Of a stretch of DNA of 64,000 bases, positions 24,727-33,130 are shown piece after piece. The stretch is from Bog-473 sp036489775 (GTDB lineage: Bacteria > Actinomycetota > Acidimicrobiia > Acidimicrobiales > RAAP-2), in NCBI GenBank assembly GCA_036489775.1, contig DASXFC010000011.1, positions 1-64,000 on the forward strand, in the 5' to 3' direction. The translations under genes were made by a program, and so were the position numbers. The stretch's first letter is position 1; each line of letters opens with the position of its first letter. The notes under the pieces are model-generated. The model searched no databases. It saw nothing but the letters and a program-made list of their open reading frames with translations, and had not been told where the DNA came from.

Positions 24727-25656
24727 GTGCTGCATCTGCTCGCGGACGCCCCGTTGCCCCCCCTGCGCGGCGCACAACTCTTCTCGACCCAGTTCGAGTT
24801 CGTGCCGGTGGCCATGATCGTGGTGTTCTTCGCCCTCTACGTCTGGGGCGTGCGCCGGGTCAACCGGTTGCAGCCGCGCCATCTGTGGTCGGGGGCCAAG
24901 ACGGCGGCCATGGTCGGCGCACTGATCACCACCGGGATCTCCATCTTCAGTTTCATCGGGGTCTACGACGGGGAGTTGTTCTGGGACCACATGGTCCAGC
25001 ACCTGCTGCTGATCATGGTGGCCGCTCCGCTGTTCGCCATCTCGTCCCCACTGGACCTGGCCTGGCGCGCCACCCGGGGCACCGGCACGCCGCACCTGGT
25101 CGTGACCGAGGTGTTGCGATCGGGCGTCATGAAGGTGCTCGGGCACCCGGGCGTAGCCTTCGTTCTCTACGCCGTGGTGATCCCGGTCACGCACTTGACG
25201 GTTTGGTACAACTACACCCTCGAGCACGAATCGGTTCACAACGCCGAGCACCTGGTCTTCCTCCTTATCGGGTACATGTTCTGGCGCCAGATCTTTGGCT
25301 CCGATCCGAACGCCTACCGTCTGCACCCGATCCTGCAGTTCGGGTTCCTCTTCCTGGCCATCCCGATCGACACGTTCACCGGCCTGTCCCTGGACTCGGC
25401 GGTGCACGAGATGTTCCCGGCCTACTACGCATTGCATCGCACCTGGGGCCCGTCCCTGGTCGACGACCTGCACATCGGCGGCGTCATCATGTGGGTGGGT
25501 GGTGACACGTTGATGCTGTGGCCGATGATCCCGTTGGCCGTGCGCTGGCTGCACCTCGAGGAACGTCGGGCCGTGCGGGTCGACCGGGAGTTCGACCTGG
25601 CGGCAGCAGCAGCCGAGGCCGAGCTCACCTCGGAACTGCACGTACCGGCCGAGTAG
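24727..25656 (+). CDS. ctaG: CtaG-like cytochrome c oxidase assembly membrane protein
   Basis: 309 residues with about seven hydrophobic segments, for example MIVVFFALYVWGV and LITTGISIFSFIGVY. Conserved histidines sit in DHMVQHLLLIM, HESVHNAEHL and DDLHIGGVIMW, consistent with copper or heme handling in the caa3-type CtaG family. It should help insert copper into cytochrome oxidase subunit II at the membrane. The C-terminal 40 residues are soluble and Glu/Ala rich. GTG 24727 follows the candidate BlaI operator by 15 bp. The last 32 bp overlap the convergent VKOR gene. Confidence 0.85.
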   Translation: MLHLLADAPLPPLRGAQLFSTQFEFVPVAMIVVFFALYVWGVRRVNRLQPRHLWSGAKTAAMVGALITTGISIFSFIGVYDGELFWDHMVQHLLLIMVAAPLFAISSPLDLAWRATRGTGTPHLVVTEVLRSGVMKVLGHPGVAFVLYAVVIPVTHLTVWYNYTLEHESVHNAEHLVFLLIGYMFWRQIFGSDPNAYRLHPILQFGFLFLAIPIDTFTGLSLDSAVHEMFPAYYALHRTWGPSLVDDLHIGGVIMWVGGDTLMLWPMIPLAVRWLHLEERRAVRVDREFDLAAAAAEAELTSELHVPAE

Positions 25657-26104
25657 CGACCGGTCGCGACCACAGCACCACGCCGAAGAGGCACAGAGCG
25701 GTGAGGTGCACCGCGCTGCACCACAGGCAGATGGCGTCGACCCGGAAGAGTTCGACGTAGACCAGGTACAGCACCATGAGAGCGCCCGCGGTTGCTCCAG
25801 CCAGGCGGGCCCGACCCGGCCATTCCGAGTCGGCGTGCCAGGCCCAGGGCAGCGAGAGCGCGGCCATGGCGAGCGCCCAGATCAGGCCGATGAGGGCGAC
25901 GGGAACACCGGCGATGGCCGACCAGGAGCTGGTCGTGACCAGGGTGCAGTTGATCAGGCCTCGATCCGGACAGGCCAAGGCCGCCGGGTCGGTGTAGTGC
26001 GTGACCGTCAGGTAGCCGCTCAGACCAACCGCCAGCATGGACAGCACCAGGGCTGCCCGCGCTGCTCCTGTCCATGCCGGCGCCGGCTCCCTCCTTGGCG
26101 TCAT
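25625..26104 (-). CDS. vitamin K epoxide reductase family protein (VKOR)
   Basis: 159 residues and four membrane helices. The active-site pair is C126 and C129 in ICLWCSAVH. The loop cysteines are C45 and C53 in ACPDRGLINCTLV, with the nearby serine/tryptophan TSSWS typical of the family. Bacterial VKOR replaces DsbB, passing electrons from a DsbA-like thiol oxidase to quinone. The gene starts one base after the stop of the thioredoxin-like DUF929 gene, its likely partner. ATG 26104 gives the expected N-terminal hydrophilic arm; the longer frame upstream belongs to the neighbour's shadow. Confidence 0.92.
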   Translation of the reverse strand: MTPRREPAPAWTGAARAALVLSMLAVGLSGYLTVTHYTDPAALACPDRGLINCTLVTTSSWSAIAGVPVALIGLIWALAMAALSLPWAWHADSEWPGRARLAGATAGALMVLYLVYVELFRVDAICLWCSAVHLTALCLFGVVLWSRPVATRPVRAVPR

Positions 26105-26105
26105 C

Positions 26106-27065
26106 TCATTGCTCCAGGTTGTGGACGATGGCGTTGATGGTCGGCGTGTCACAGACCGAGGCCGGTTGGTTCCCGGTCACGGTGCAGATGGCGGCCGTGA
26201 TCTCGTTGGCGGTGCCATCGATGGCCTGAGCCACCGCGCTGGACGGGTGGTCGAGTTGGGCCGCGATCTGCTGCATGCTCAGACCCTGGAGGATCTGCGG
26301 GTTGTAGCTGGCGCCGATCTGGAGGTAGTGGTCGCCGACGTCGATGAACGGGATGCTGCCCGGATCGTCCGTGTAGGGGCTGGTGTCGTACTTGGTCAGC
26401 GTGGCCTGTTCGGACGCCGTCGGTGCCTGCAGGACCGTGTAGCCGTCTCCACTCGGCTGGTTCGTCTCCTCCTCGACCGGGACGAAGTCGAGATAGGGGC
26501 TCGAGTAGGTCGACCCATAGAACGAGAACGTCTGGGTGCCCGGGTACTCGTCGGTGTCCGAGGAATGGGTGGCGGCCAGACCGGTGAAGCTTCCGAAGCG
26601 GGACAGTGCTTCGACCATGGCCCAGCGCTCGGCGGCGCAGAACGGGCAGTACTCGGCCCCGATGTAGAGGATCTCGGGTTTGCCGTCGCTGCCGGTGAGG
26701 AGGCTGGGGCTCCCCGCGACCTTGCTCGGCAGGGCGAGGCCCGAGGGCTGGCCCACGCTGGCCAAGGTCGATGCGCTGACCGAGGTGACCTCGGACAGCA
26801 CGCCGGCCGGCAGCGCGGTCGTCCCGTCATCCCCGGATCCGGCCTGCTGGCCGGACGTCGACGTGGTGCTCGAGAGGCCGGCAGCCGGGCTGTTGGTGAC
26901 CTTGACCGCGATCAAGGTGACCAAGACCACCACGACCAGGGCGATGGGAGAGAGTTTGGCCACCCAGGGGTGGCGCTTGAAGAAGTTCGGTGGGGGCGGT
27001 GCCGGTTGGCGACGGGTGCGGGCATCCGAGGCGGCACGCGGCCGACCCTTTTGAGTGTTCGGCAT
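26106..27065 (-). CDS. DUF929-family membrane-anchored thioredoxin-like protein
   Basis: 319 residues. A basic N-terminus precedes a single membrane anchor at about 41-56 (IALVVVVLVTLIAVKV). A Ser/Thr-rich linker follows, then a thioredoxin-like domain with a CxxC at C140/C143 in YIGAEYCPFCAAERW. Two more cysteines near the C-terminus (about 295 and 307) may pair structurally. By topology the redox site is outside the membrane. Directly upstream of VKOR, it is the best candidate for the thiol oxidase that VKOR recharges, giving a two-protein disulfide-forming system. DUF929 enzymology is not established, so the role is inference. RBS CAAGGAGAA precedes ATG 27065. Confidence 0.85.
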   Translation of the reverse strand: MPNTQKGRPRAASDARTRRQPAPPPPNFFKRHPWVAKLSPIALVVVVLVTLIAVKVTNSPAAGLSSTTSTSGQQAGSGDDGTTALPAGVLSEVTSVSASTLASVGQPSGLALPSKVAGSPSLLTGSDGKPEILYIGAEYCPFCAAERWAMVEALSRFGSFTGLAATHSSDTDEYPGTQTFSFYGSTYSSPYLDFVPVEEETNQPSGDGYTVLQAPTASEQATLTKYDTSPYTDDPGSIPFIDVGDHYLQIGASYNPQILQGLSMQQIAAQLDHPSSAVAQAIDGTANEITAAICTVTGNQPASVCDTPTINAIVHNLEQ

Positions 27066-27124
27066 GGCAAGTTCTCCTTGAAGGTAGGGACGGCGCGCCT
27101 GGGCGCGGCCGTCAGTTCGGTGTG

Positions 27125-27141
27125 TCGTCGCTCAGCGACGA
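27125..27141 (-). terminator. small hairpin between the membrane-protein gene and DUF929 gene
   Basis: TCGTCGC-TCA-GCGACGA is a 7-bp perfect stem with a 3-base loop, 10 bp past the stop of the small membrane protein (in its direction of transcription) and before the DUF929 start. No T-tract follows. It may partly terminate or simply separate the two messages. Confidence 0.4.
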
Positions 27142-27151
27142 AGCGTTCGAA

Positions 27152-27496
27152 CTAGGAGAACTGCGGGGGGTGGAACAGGGAGAGGCCGATGCCTCGGGGC
27201 AGGAGTGAAGCGGCGCGGTGGGTACGCCGCTGCCGCCAGCCGGCCACGGCGGCGACCACAGCACCGGCGGCCAGGATGGAGACCACCATCAGGGTCATGG
27301 AGGGCGCCGGAGCCGACGGCGCTCCCCTGTTGCACGAGGCGACGAAACAGCCGTCGGGAGCCATCGGTGGAGCTTCAGCCGTCAGCGAGGCGGTGCTGGG
27401 GCTGGGCGTGCCAGAGAGCAGGGCGCTGGGCATGAAGCTCCCGAGCACGGCGGCCGCCACGATGACGGCCAGAACCCATCGCCAGCTGCGAGACAT
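27152..27496 (-). CDS. small two-helix membrane protein, function unknown
   Basis: 114 residues. The N-terminal hydrophobic segment (about 5-24, WVLAVIVAAAVLGSFMPSAL) looks like a signal or anchor. A second helix (about 65-85, TLMVVSILAAGAVVAAVAGW) precedes a basic cytoplasmic-type tail ending in RGIGLSLFHPPQFS. The exposed loop holds two cysteines (DGCFVASCNRG), which might form a disulfide. It lies upstream of the DUF929 and VKOR genes in the same direction, so a link to extracytoplasmic thiol chemistry or metal handling is possible. I do not recognise the family. Confidence 0.6.
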   Translation of the reverse strand: MSRSWRWVLAVIVAAAVLGSFMPSALLSGTPSPSTASLTAEAPPMAPDGCFVASCNRGAPSAPAPSMTLMVVSILAAGAVVAAVAGWRQRRTHRAASLLPRGIGLSLFHPPQFS

Positions 27497-27551
27497 GGAT
27501 CCAGGATATGGGTACGGCCGTCCGAGTAGTCGTCGCCCGCGATCGGGCTGG

Positions 27552-27992
27552 TCAGCCGCCCAGATCCATGAGCTCGATGCGTACTCCGTCTGGGTCGGTG
27601 CAGTAGACGAATTGCAGCGGGGTGCCGCCGAAATCGATGGTGGTCCGGCTGGACTCCACGATGGCGCCGCCCAGCCCGGCCAAGTGGGCCGCCACGGCGT
27701 GGACATCGCCCACCCGGAACGAGAGGTGGGTCAGACCGAGCTGATTCACGGGCCGCCGCGTGGCGTCGCCGATGGGAGCCGGCTGCTCGAAGGCCAAGAG
27801 TTCGATGGCGGCGGTCCCCTTCCGGATGAACTGCGAAGTCACCGACACCTCGGGCAGGTCCATGAGCGCGGCGAACTCCGAGCCGATGGCGTGCGATTCC
27901 GCCTTCTCGAACCCGAGGCCCTCGCAGTAGAAGCGCAAGGAGCGGTCGAGGTCGCCGACGCAGATGCCGAAATGGGAGAAGGTGGGTTCCAC
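27552..27992 (-). CDS. VOC (glyoxalase/bleomycin-resistance fold) protein
   Basis: 146 residues with two beta-alpha-beta-beta-beta modules. The first starts FSHFGICVGDLDRSLRFYCE with a metal-type histidine, and the second contains THLSFRVGDVHAVAAHLAGL and ends FVYCTDPDGVRIELMDLGG with a ligand glutamate. The fold binds divalent metal and can be lyase, epimerase or dioxygenase. Methylmalonyl-CoA epimerase-like or glyoxalase-like roles cannot be distinguished here. GTG 27992 is chosen because similarity begins immediately after it. Confidence 0.83.
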   Translation of the reverse strand: MEPTFSHFGICVGDLDRSLRFYCEGLGFEKAESHAIGSEFAALMDLPEVSVTSQFIRKGTAAIELLAFEQPAPIGDATRRPVNQLGLTHLSFRVGDVHAVAAHLAGLGGAIVESSRTTIDFGGTPLQFVYCTDPDGVRIELMDLGG

Positions 27993-28060
27993 GCCGGCCA
28001 GTCTGCCCGCATCCGGCGATCGCTGGTCGAACCGGGGCCTCGAGACAGTAGGAGAAACGG

Positions 28061-28357
28061 CTAGGCCGTCACCACGGTTTCGAAGTGCTCGACCACCGGG
28101 AACGGGTCGTAGAAGTGGTGGAGCTGGGCCCGCCATTCCTGGTAAGCGGGGGAGCCCCGGAATCCCTCCGTGTGATCCTCCAGCGTCTCCCACTGCACCA
28201 GCAGCAGGAACGAGCTGGGCTGCTCGATGCACCGCTCGACCGAGAGCGAGACGAAGCCAGGGTTTCCCGCGATGATCGACTTGGCTTGCTCCATGGCGGC
28301 CAGGAACTCGTCTTCGCGTCCGGGGATCACCGGGAGGATCGCGTGTTCAGTGATCAC
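28061..28357 (-). CDS. antibiotic biosynthesis monooxygenase (ABM) domain protein
   Basis: A 98-residue single ferredoxin-like ABM domain: ILPVIPGREDEFLAAMEQ, FVSLSVERCIEQPSSFLLLV and QWETLEDHTEGFRGSPAYQE. Such small dimers act as cofactor-less monooxygenases, heme-degrading enzymes or stress proteins. GTG 28357 overlaps the stop of the amidohydrolase gene as GTGA, so it is translationally coupled. No heme ligand pattern of IsdG is obvious, and the substrate is unknown. Confidence 0.83.
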   Translation of the reverse strand: MITEHAILPVIPGREDEFLAAMEQAKSIIAGNPGFVSLSVERCIEQPSSFLLLVQWETLEDHTEGFRGSPAYQEWRAQLHHFYDPFPVVEHFETVVTA

Positions 28358-29517
28358 GCGGTGAGTAGCCGGGTGCGCACCGCTTCGTCGGTGGCGGCGT
28401 CGATGGCGGTCCAGGCCATGGCCAGAGCCCCATCCCGAACGGCGGTATCAGCCGATTCGGTGATACAGGCGGCGGCGAAAGCGTGCTGGTGGTTGACCGC
28501 ACCGTGTGACTCGATCCGCATCAGCGGGTGAATGGTCGGCACGGCCAGCGAGATGTTGGCCATGTCGGTCGAGAAGGTCGGCCGCGGACGACCGTTGTCA
28601 TCGTTCTCGAAGCTACGGCCGAGAGACTCGGCATTGCGGCGCCACAACGCCAGCAGCTCGGGGTCGGCCTCCATGTGGGTGTAGTCCGGCGAGAGCTCCA
28701 CGAACTCGACCGTGCAGCTACTGGCCAGTGCGCCGGCCTCGAAGCAGGCGCGCAGCCGGGGTTCGAGTGCGAGCAATCCTTCGATCGTCCGGGATCGGGC
28801 CATGAAGCGGCCCGTGACCGAGGCCGGGATCACGTTGGCGGCTTGGCCGCCATTCCTGATGATGCCGTGCACCTGATCCCCGAGGGGCAGTTGCTGGCGC
28901 AGCAGCCCAATGGCCACCTGCGAAATGGTCATCGCATCGAGTGCGTTGACGCCCTCCCACGGGGCGGCCGAGGCGTGGGCCTCCTTGCCGGTGAAGGTGA
29001 CGTCGAAGTGGGACACGGCCAGGCACGAACCGGTCAGCCATTCGGACGGCCAGGGGTGGATCATCATGGCGGCATGGACGCCGGCGAAGGCGCCACGCTC
29101 GAGCATCATGACCTTGCCGCCGCCGCCCTCTTCGGCCGGCGTGCCCAGGAACCGCAGCGTCAAACCGACCTGGTCGGCCACCGCGGCCAGCGCCAACCCT
29201 GCCCCGACCGCGCTGGCCGCGATGATGTTGTGCCCGCAGGCATGACCGACATCGGGGAGGGCGTCGTACTCGGCGCACACGGCCACCACCAGGTCGCCAT
29301 GACCGGCCCGGGACTCCAGGGCCGTCGACAGTTCGTAGACCCCTTCGGACACCTCGAGCCCGCCGGCTCGGAGGGCGTCCGCTACCGATTTGGCGGACCG
29401 GGTCTCGTTGAAGCAGAGCTCGGGGGTCGAGTGGATCTGATGGCTGAGGGAGACGAGCTCGCCCAGGTGGGAGTCGATGACCTCAGCCGCCGCCCGTTTG
29501 GCTGCCTCGGTCGTCAT
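28354..29517 (-). CDS. M20-family amidohydrolase/peptidase
   Basis: 387 residues resembling the aminobenzoyl-glutamate hydrolase/amidohydrolase (M20D) branch. Metal-binding features are AEYDALPDVGHACGHN (cysteine and histidine ligands, Asp) and GTPAEEGGGGK with the catalytic glutamate pair. The lid/dimer domain follows (FDVTFTGKEAHASAAPWEGV) and a late histidine in IESHGAVNHQHAF. It probably hydrolyses an N-acyl or p-aminobenzoyl amide. The ATG follows immediately after the stop of the biotin carboxylase gene (zero gap) and its end is coupled to the ABM gene, forming a three-gene operon. Confidence 0.9.
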   Translation of the reverse strand: MTTEAAKRAAAEVIDSHLGELVSLSHQIHSTPELCFNETRSAKSVADALRAGGLEVSEGVYELSTALESRAGHGDLVVAVCAEYDALPDVGHACGHNIIAASAVGAGLALAAVADQVGLTLRFLGTPAEEGGGGKVMMLERGAFAGVHAAMMIHPWPSEWLTGSCLAVSHFDVTFTGKEAHASAAPWEGVNALDAMTISQVAIGLLRQQLPLGDQVHGIIRNGGQAANVIPASVTGRFMARSRTIEGLLALEPRLRACFEAGALASSCTVEFVELSPDYTHMEADPELLALWRRNAESLGRSFENDDNGRPRPTFSTDMANISLAVPTIHPLMRIESHGAVNHQHAFAAACITESADTAVRDGALAMAWTAIDAATDEAVRTRLLTA

Positions 29518-31278
29518 CTACTCGATGACCGCGACGACGTCGCCCGCGCCCACTGAGTCCCCGGCGCTGACCCGGATTTCCTTGATCACGCCTTCCTTCT
29601 CGGCGGCCACGGCGTTCTCCATCTTCATCGCTTCGAGTAGGCAGATCGTCTGACCAAGTTCGACCTTGTCGCCCACCTCCACCAGTACCTTCACGATGGT
29701 GCCCTGCATGGGGATGGTCACGTCACCCGACCCGGTGCCGGCCACCGAGCCGGAGGCGGCCCGCTTGGGCCGAGCGGCTGCACCGGCTCGTGGTACCGCC
29801 ACTGGTCCCAGATCGGGTACCCACAGCCTGACCGAGAAGCGCTGGCCGTTGACCTCGGCAGTGACGTCTCGCTGGACGGTCGGGATCTCATCGTCCCCGG
29901 TTGACGGTGCCTCACTCGTCTCGACCGCGAGGCCGCTCAAATCGAGCACCTCCTCGACCCACTTGGTTGAGTGGGTGGCGTTGGCGAAGTCGGGATGGCT
30001 GAGGATGGCCACGTCGGCCGGCAACGTGGTGGCGACCCCGGTGATCTTGGTCTCCTCGATCGCCCGCAACATGCGGCGCCGGGCCGACTCGCGGTCAGGC
30101 GCCCACACGATGAGTTTGGCCAACAGGTTGTCGTAGTACTGCGACACGGTATCGAGGGCTTCGTAGCCCGCGTCCAGGCGGACACCGGGACCAGATGGGG
30201 CGTGGAAGGAGGTGATGGTGCCCGGAGAGGGTGAGAAACGCCCGCCGGTCGGGTCCTCGGCATTGATGCGGACCTCAATGGCGTGCCCGTTGCGTTGGAC
30301 GTCTTTCTGGCCGAAGTCGAGGGCCTCGCCCGAAGCGATCCTGATCTGCCAGGCCACCAGGTCGAGCCCGGTGACCAACTCGGTTACCGGGTGCTCGACC
30401 TGCAGACGGGTGTTCATCTCGAGGAAGAAGAATTCGCCGTCCTGGTACAGGAACTCGACGGTTCCGGCGTTGTAATAGCCACAAGCCTTCGAGACTTTTA
30501 CCGCCGCTTTGCCCATGGCTTGGCGGATGTTGTCGGGGAAATCGGGGGCAGGGCTTTCCTCCACCAGCTTCTGATGGCGCCGCTGGGCCGAGCAGTCGCG
30601 CTCGCCGAGCCACAGCATGTTGCCGTGGGTGTCACCGAGCACCTGCATCTCGACGTGCCGAGGCCAACCCAGGTAGCGCTCGACGTAGATCTCGGGACGA
30701 CCGAAGTAGGCCTGCGCCTCACGGGCGGCTGACTCCATTGCTTCGGCGGCCTCGGCAGCCGACTCGACCACCTTCATGCCGCGCCCGCCGCCGCCGTAGG
30801 CCGCCTTGATGGCCACCGGCCATCCGAACTCTTCGCCGAAGCTAATGACCTCGTCCGGTGAAGTCAGCGGTTCGGAGCGTCCGGGCACACCGGCCACGCC
30901 GGCCTTCTCGGCCGCGATGCGCGAGCTGATCTTGTCGCCCATCACCTCAATGGCTTCGGGCGGGGGGCCGATGAAGGTCACGCCGCGCTCGGTGATGGCT
31001 CGGGCGAAATCGGTGTTCTCAGAGAAGAAGCCGTAACCGGGGTGGACGCCGTCGGCCCCGCTCTTCTCGATGGCGTCGAGGATGGCCGGGGTATTGAGGT
31101 AGCTGTCGGCGGCGGTCTCGCCACCGAGGGCGAAGGCCTCGTCCGCCATGCGGACGTGGAGGGCGTCGCGGTCCAGGTTCGAATAGACGGCGACGGTGCC
31201 GATGCCCATCTCGCGGCAGGTCCGGATGACCCGCACGGCGATTTCGCCTCGGTTGGCGATGAGAATCTTCTTGAGCAC
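29518..31278 (-). CDS. acyl-CoA carboxylase alpha chain (biotin carboxylase + BCCP)
   Basis: 586 residues, the AccA3-like actinobacterial alpha subunit. The N-terminal domain starts KKILIANRGEIAVRVIRTCR. The ATP-grasp loop is KAAYGGGGRGMKVV. Further signatures are GERDCSAQRRHQKLVEE and FLEMNTRLQVEHPVTE. A linker around residues 480-515 leads to the biotinyl domain with the biotin lysine K552 in LLEAMKMENAV. It carboxylates carrier biotin, and a separate beta subunit (not in this window) transfers the carboxyl to acetyl- or propionyl-CoA. GTG 31278 follows a GAAAGG ribosome-binding site. Divergent from birA, which should biotinylate K552. Confidence 0.95.
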   Translation of the reverse strand: MLKKILIANRGEIAVRVIRTCREMGIGTVAVYSNLDRDALHVRMADEAFALGGETAADSYLNTPAILDAIEKSGADGVHPGYGFFSENTDFARAITERGVTFIGPPPEAIEVMGDKISSRIAAEKAGVAGVPGRSEPLTSPDEVISFGEEFGWPVAIKAAYGGGGRGMKVVESAAEAAEAMESAAREAQAYFGRPEIYVERYLGWPRHVEMQVLGDTHGNMLWLGERDCSAQRRHQKLVEESPAPDFPDNIRQAMGKAAVKVSKACGYYNAGTVEFLYQDGEFFFLEMNTRLQVEHPVTELVTGLDLVAWQIRIASGEALDFGQKDVQRNGHAIEVRINAEDPTGGRFSPSPGTITSFHAPSGPGVRLDAGYEALDTVSQYYDNLLAKLIVWAPDRESARRRMLRAIEETKITGVATTLPADVAILSHPDFANATHSTKWVEEVLDLSGLAVETSEAPSTGDDEIPTVQRDVTAEVNGQRFSVRLWVPDLGPVAVPRAGAAARPKRAASGSVAGTGSGDVTIPMQGTIVKVLVEVGDKVELGQTICLLEAMKMENAVAAEKEGVIKEIRVSAGDSVGAGDVVAVIE

Positions 31279-31339
31279 GCTGCGCCTTTCAACCGGTCTG
31301 AGGGTTCATCACAATTGCACGGACCCTATGGTCTGTGCC

Positions 31340-32092
31340 ATGTGGGCAGGGCACTGGGAGGTCCGGCGCTTCGGCGAGATCGACTCGACCAACTCCTATC
31401 TGAAGGCCCAGGCCAACGAGGGTGCGCCTGACGGCTTAGTGGCGGTGGCCGACCACCAGACGGCGGGCCGGGGGCGCCTGGACCGCCATTGGGAAGCGCC
31501 TCGGGGGGCCTCCCTGCTCCTCTCTGTCCTGATGCGTCCGGCCCTCGACCCCGCTGACCTGCACCTGTGCACCGCCGCGGTGGCGCTGGCCGGAGCGGAG
31601 GCCGCCCGGCGGGTCTGTGGGGTGTCCCCAGGCCTCAAATGGCCAAACGACCTGGTCATCGGGCCGGCCAAGCTGGCCGGAGTCCTGGCCGAGGCCGACC
31701 TGGGCGGCGGGAGCGTCTGCTGGGTCGTCGTGGGCATCGGGATCAACGTGGCCTGGCCTGGTCCACCCGAGGTGGAGGGGACCTGCCTCGACGACCAGCG
31801 ATCCGATGGCGCGGTGACCGATCGCAGCGAGCTGTTCGAAGGGTTCCTGGGCGCCCTGACCCCCCGCCGGACCGCCCTCGAGACCCCCGACGGTCGGCGG
31901 GGCCTGGCCGCCGAGCTGCGGGGTGCCTGTGACACCCTGGGCGCCCGCGTCCGGGTGGATCTGGCCGGCCAGTCCATCAGCGGCCTGGCCACCGAGATCG
32001 ACCAGGCTGGGCACCTCATTGTGGTCACTGATTCGGGTCCCCGGACCGTCAGCGCCGGCGATGTCGTGCACCTGCGCGCTGACCAGCCATAG
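31340..32092 (+). CDS. birA: biotin--[acetyl-CoA-carboxylase] ligase
   Basis: 250 residues, a short BirA without the N-terminal DNA-binding domain, so it is an enzyme only and not a repressor. Motifs are EIDSTNSYL, the biotinyl-AMP loop AGRGRLDRHWEAPRGASLLL, the catalytic KWPNDLVI lysine, VGIGINV, and the small C-terminal SH3-like domain (LGARVRVDLAGQSISG). ATG 31340 is favoured; ATG 31328 is an in-frame alternative adding four residues. Divergence from the biotin carboxylase/BCCP gene across about 60 bp gives an obvious substrate partner. Confidence 0.92.
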   Translation: MWAGHWEVRRFGEIDSTNSYLKAQANEGAPDGLVAVADHQTAGRGRLDRHWEAPRGASLLLSVLMRPALDPADLHLCTAAVALAGAEAARRVCGVSPGLKWPNDLVIGPAKLAGVLAEADLGGGSVCWVVVGIGINVAWPGPPEVEGTCLDDQRSDGAVTDRSELFEGFLGALTPRRTALETPDGRRGLAAELRGACDTLGARVRVDLAGQSISGLATEIDQAGHLIVVTDSGPRTVSAGDVVHLRADQP

Positions 32093-32121
32093 GGACCGAC
32101 AGGGCTACCATTGCCCGCCGT

Positions 32122-33129
32122 ATGCGCCTTCTTGTCACGGGAGGTGCCGGTTTCATCGGGTCGAATTTCGTCCGTTACTGGGTCGAACAGCATCCCGAGG
32201 ACCATGTCGTCGCTTACGACGTGCTCACCTATGCCGGCAACCGACCCAACCTGTCCGACGTCGAAGACCGGATCGTCTTCGTGCAGGGCGACATCTGCGA
32301 CGGGTCCTTGGCTGAGCAGACGCTCCGCGAGCAGGAGATCGACACCATCGTCAATTTCGCGGCCGAGTCGCACAACAGCCTGGCCGTCTTGAATCCGGGG
32401 CTGTTCTTCCGAACCAATGTGCTCGGGACGCAGACGCTGCTCGAGGCGGCCCGCCAGGTCGGCATCAACCGTTTCCACCACATCAGCACCTGCGAGGTCT
32501 ACGGCGATCTCGCCCTCGATACGGACGAGGTCTTCACCGAAGACTCCCCCTACCGGCCCCGCACCCCCTACAACGCCAGCAAGGCGGGTTCGGACCACGC
32601 GGTGCGGGCCTACGGCGAGACCTACGAGCTCCCGGTCACCATTACCAATTGCTCGAATAACTACGGCCCGTACCAGTTCCCCGAGAAGGTCATCCCCGTC
32701 TTCACCACCTCGGCGCTCGATGACAAGAACCTCACCCTGTACGCCACCACCGAGAACCGACGCGAATGGCTGCACGTGCGCGATCACTGCACCGCCATTG
32801 AGGCGGTCCTCCAGCGCGGCGTGATCGGTGAGACGTATCACGTGGGCAGCGGTGTCGAGGCCTCCATCATGCAAATCGCCGACCTGGTGCTCAAGACCCT
32901 GGGCAAGCCCGACTCCCTCAAGGAGATCGTGCCCGATCGTCCGGGCCATGACCGCCGGTACCTCCTCGATTCGACCAAGCTGCGCATCCAACTGGGTTGG
33001 GCTCCTCAGATCTCGTGGGAAGACGGTCTGGCCGAGACCGTGCGCTGGTACGCCGACAACCGTGAGTGGTGGGAGCCGTTGCGCGCCCGCGCCCCAGTCG
33101 TCGAAGGCGGCTGGGGGAGCGCCGGCTGA
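32122..33129 (+). CDS. rfbB: dTDP-glucose 4,6-dehydratase-like protein (RmlB family)
   Basis: 335 residues, an extended SDR. The NAD motif is LVTGGAGFIGSNFV, with YDVLTYAGN and the catalytic Y150/K154 in TPYNASKAG. NCSNNYGPYQFPEKVIP and NRREWLHVRDHC match RmlB. Two deviations stand out. The catalytic TDE triad reads T123-C124-E125 (ISTCEVYG), replacing the general-acid aspartate, and the usual ESHVDRS reads ESHNSLAV. It may still dehydrate a nucleotide sugar by another acid, or act on a different substrate. It heads an operon with rfbD-like, ugd, uxs-like and two GT2 genes, 1-bp spacing to the next gene. No ribosome-binding site is obvious before ATG 32122. Confidence 0.82.
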   Translation: MRLLVTGGAGFIGSNFVRYWVEQHPEDHVVAYDVLTYAGNRPNLSDVEDRIVFVQGDICDGSLAEQTLREQEIDTIVNFAAESHNSLAVLNPGLFFRTNVLGTQTLLEAARQVGINRFHHISTCEVYGDLALDTDEVFTEDSPYRPRTPYNASKAGSDHAVRAYGETYELPVTITNCSNNYGPYQFPEKVIPVFTTSALDDKNLTLYATTENRREWLHVRDHCTAIEAVLQRGVIGETYHVGSGVEASIMQIADLVLKTLGKPDSLKEIVPDRPGHDRRYLLDSTKLRIQLGWAPQISWEDGLAETVRWYADNREWWEPLRARAPVVEGGWGSAG

Positions 33130-33130
33130 T

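Noticed and set aside
31315..31340. TTGCAC/TATGGT promoter giving a leaderless birA
   Set aside because: The two hexamers are only 6 bp apart, incompatible with a sigma-70-type promoter.
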